NCBI GenBank assembly: GCA_016184455.1
Contig: JACPCS010000057.1
Span: 1 to 43,006 of the forward strand
Source: Acidobacteriota bacterium
Lineage (GTDB): Bacteria > Acidobacteriota > Vicinamibacteria > Vicinamibacterales > UBA2999
Direction of reading: 5' to 3'
Length of the DNA: 43,006 bases
Shown here: positions 41,818-43,006 of the stretch, piece after piece
Position numbering within the stretch: the first letter of the stretch is position 1
Layout of the letters: the number at the start of each line of letters is the position of its first letter
Program-made: the position numbers and the translations under genes
The notes under the pieces: generated by a model
Databases searched by the model: none
Told to the model about the DNA's origin: nothing
Seen by the model: the letters and a program-made list of their open reading frames with translations, nothing else

Positions 41818-43006
41818 CGATCCGCCGACGTAATCCCCAGTCTCGCCATCGTCTTCAGGAGGCCCTGCCGCGACAGTCCCAGCTCGGCGGCCGCCCGCGT
41901 GCGGCTGCCCGCGGCGTGCGCCAGCGCCACCTCGATGAACCGACGCTCGAACTGCAGCCGCGCCTCCGCGAGGGTCCGTGAGGTCACGGCCGTCGCGCCC
42001 GTGATGATCGCTGGCAGAAGCGAGGCGCGTACGCGTCCCCTCGCCGGCGCGGCGACCGCGAGCGCCGCCATCACGTTCTGCAGCTCCCTGACGTTTCCCG
42101 GCCACTGATACCGCGCCAGTGCGCCGAGCGCGTCGTGCGTGAGCGTCGCGGTCGATCCGACGCGCTCGGCCGCCACGCGCCAGAGGTGCTGGGCCAGCAC
42201 GGGAACGTCCTCCGGACGGTCGCGCAGCGGCGGAATCGCGATGCGGATCACGTCGAGCCGATACAGGAGGTCGGCGCGAAAGCGGCCGGCCGCGGCCTCC
42301 GCGCGCATGTCGCGATTGGCGGCCGTCACCAGCCGGACGTCAACGGGACGCGCGAACGTCTCGCCGACGCGCCGCACTTCCTGCTGCTGGAGCACGCGCA
42401 GCAGCTTGGCCTGGCCCCGCGGCGCGAGATCCCCGACCTCGTCGAGAAAGAGCGTCCCGCCGTTGGCATCCTCGACGAGGCCCGCCTTCTCGGCGACCGC
42501 GCCGGTGAACGCGCCGCGCGCGTGGCCGAAGAGCTCCGACTCGAGCAGCTCGTCGGGCAGCGCGGCGCAGTTGACGTCGCAGAACCGCCGCTCCCGCCGC
42601 GGGCTGAGCTGGTGGATGGCCCGCGCCGCCAGCTCCTTGCCGACGCCGCTCTCGCCCTCGACGAGCACCGCAAACGGCGCCCGCGCGGCCCGCTCGATCG
42701 CCCGCCGCACGTCGGCCATCGCGGCGCTCACGCCGACGAGCTCGGGCACGCGCGTGGCCGCCGCGGCCGTGTCGCGCGTCCGCACGAGGAGCGCATCGAC
42801 GCGCGGGGCCGCCACCGCAGCGGCCAGCACCAGGAAGTCGGCTGCATTAGCGGGCGGCTGCCGATCGAGCGGCCACCGGCAGACGAGTGCCGCAACCAGA
42901 CGTCCGGCGAACCGAATCGGGACGCCCAGCTCGCGTCCGGCGGGCTCCCCCTCGCTCCTGATGAGGATGCCTGCCTCGAGCACCCGCGGCGCGATGCGGG
43001 TCGGCA
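41778..43006 (-). CDS. Sigma-54-dependent transcriptional activator (partial 5' end)
   Basis: At least 409 codons, open to the window edge, so the N-terminus is missing. A GAF-like domain appears first, then the AAA+ core: LVEGESGVGKELAARAIH (Walker A), HARGAFTGA (sigma-54 contact), LFLDEVGDLAPRGQAKLLRV (Walker B), RFRADLLYRLDVIRIAIPPLR and WPGNVRELQN. A C-terminal Fis-type helix-turn-helix follows (TRAAAELGLSRQGLLKTMARLG). No receiver domain is visible in the available part. It would activate sigma-54 promoters; targets are unknown. Confidence 0.9.
   Translation of the reverse strand, partial: PTRIAPRVLEAGILIRSEGEPAGRELGVPIRFAGRLVAALVCRWPLDRQPPANAADFLVLAAAVAAPRVDALLVRTRDTAAAATRVPELVGVSAAMADVRRAIERAARAPFAVLVEGESGVGKELAARAIHQLSPRRERRFCDVNCAALPDELLESELFGHARGAFTGAVAEKAGLVEDANGGTLFLDEVGDLAPRGQAKLLRVLQQQEVRRVGETFARPVDVRLVTAANRDMRAEAAAGRFRADLLYRLDVIRIAIPPLRDRPEDVPVLAQHLWRVAAERVGSTATLTHDALGALARYQWPGNVRELQNVMAALAVAAPARGRVRASLLPAIITGATAVTSRTLAEARLQFERRFIEVALAHAAGSRTRAAAELGLSRQGLLKTMARLGITSADRQSSCLTSRQPET

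Overview
The window is high-GC bacterial DNA. Its gene content points to a soil-type Acidobacteriota, perhaps Vicinamibacteria: a secreted S46 dipeptidyl-peptidase, a quinoprotein fused to cytochrome c, a CHRD protein, SpoIVB-like S55 and beta-propeller exported proteins, and an aroD-trp-aroF-tyrA supra-operon. That placement is inference; there is no rRNA or ribosomal gene to test it.

Region 1 (1-13.2 kb) is accessory DNA and reads as the distal part of an integron gene-cassette array. Eight intact or near-intact attC-type sites, plus two split by insertion sequences, separate short + strand cassettes. Most have an L'' arm that pairs with L' except for one unpaired G, the hallmark of attC. 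The integrase would lie left of the window. Cargo includes an HNH/nuclease-like protein, a TIR-domain effector with a possible sensor barrel, a DUF4160-DUF2442 pair, a one-TM protein, MazEF (reversed), a VapC-type pair, a YgiT zinc-finger antitoxin beside an odd fused partner, two ParDE-type modules and a truncated, frameshifted DUF2971 gene. Three insertion sequences have invaded the array. An IS1634-type element sits in one attC, an IS110/IS1111-type element sits in another, and a frameshifted IS110 element lies beside the IS1634 copy.

Region 2 (13.2-16.4 kb) starts where the array meets the chromosome. A palindromic repeat caps the apparently shortened 3' end of the S46 peptidase gene, which is preceded by a B3-like metallo-beta-lactamase-fold gene.

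Region 3 (16.6-26.65 kb, minus strand) is one aromatic amino acid operon: trpL - attenuator - aroD(aroE') - trpE - trpG - trpD - trpC - trpF - trpB - trpA - aroQ - aroF - tyrA. Most junctions overlap by 1-29 nt. A TTGACA-N17-TAGAGT promoter, a 30-residue leader peptide with YWWWY and a strong terminator hairpin indicate tryptophan attenuation. This would control shikimate entry, anthranilate-to-tryptophan synthesis and the branch toward tyrosine together. Palindromic repeats supply the C-terminal codons of trpC and trpD.

Region 4 (26.7-43.0 kb) holds an S55-type exported protease-like protein and a beta-propeller protein, a convergent ECF sigma/anti-sigma pair, a TPR protein, and a decaying peptide/nickel ABC permease pair (amber codon in the second permease, a deleted second copy of the first). 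It continues with an AmpG-like transporter, a CHRD protein plus PQQ/cytochrome c dehydrogenase pair, a PilX-like pilus-assembly protein and a partial sigma-54 activator. Low-complexity repeat arrays with inverted halves fill several intergenic gaps.
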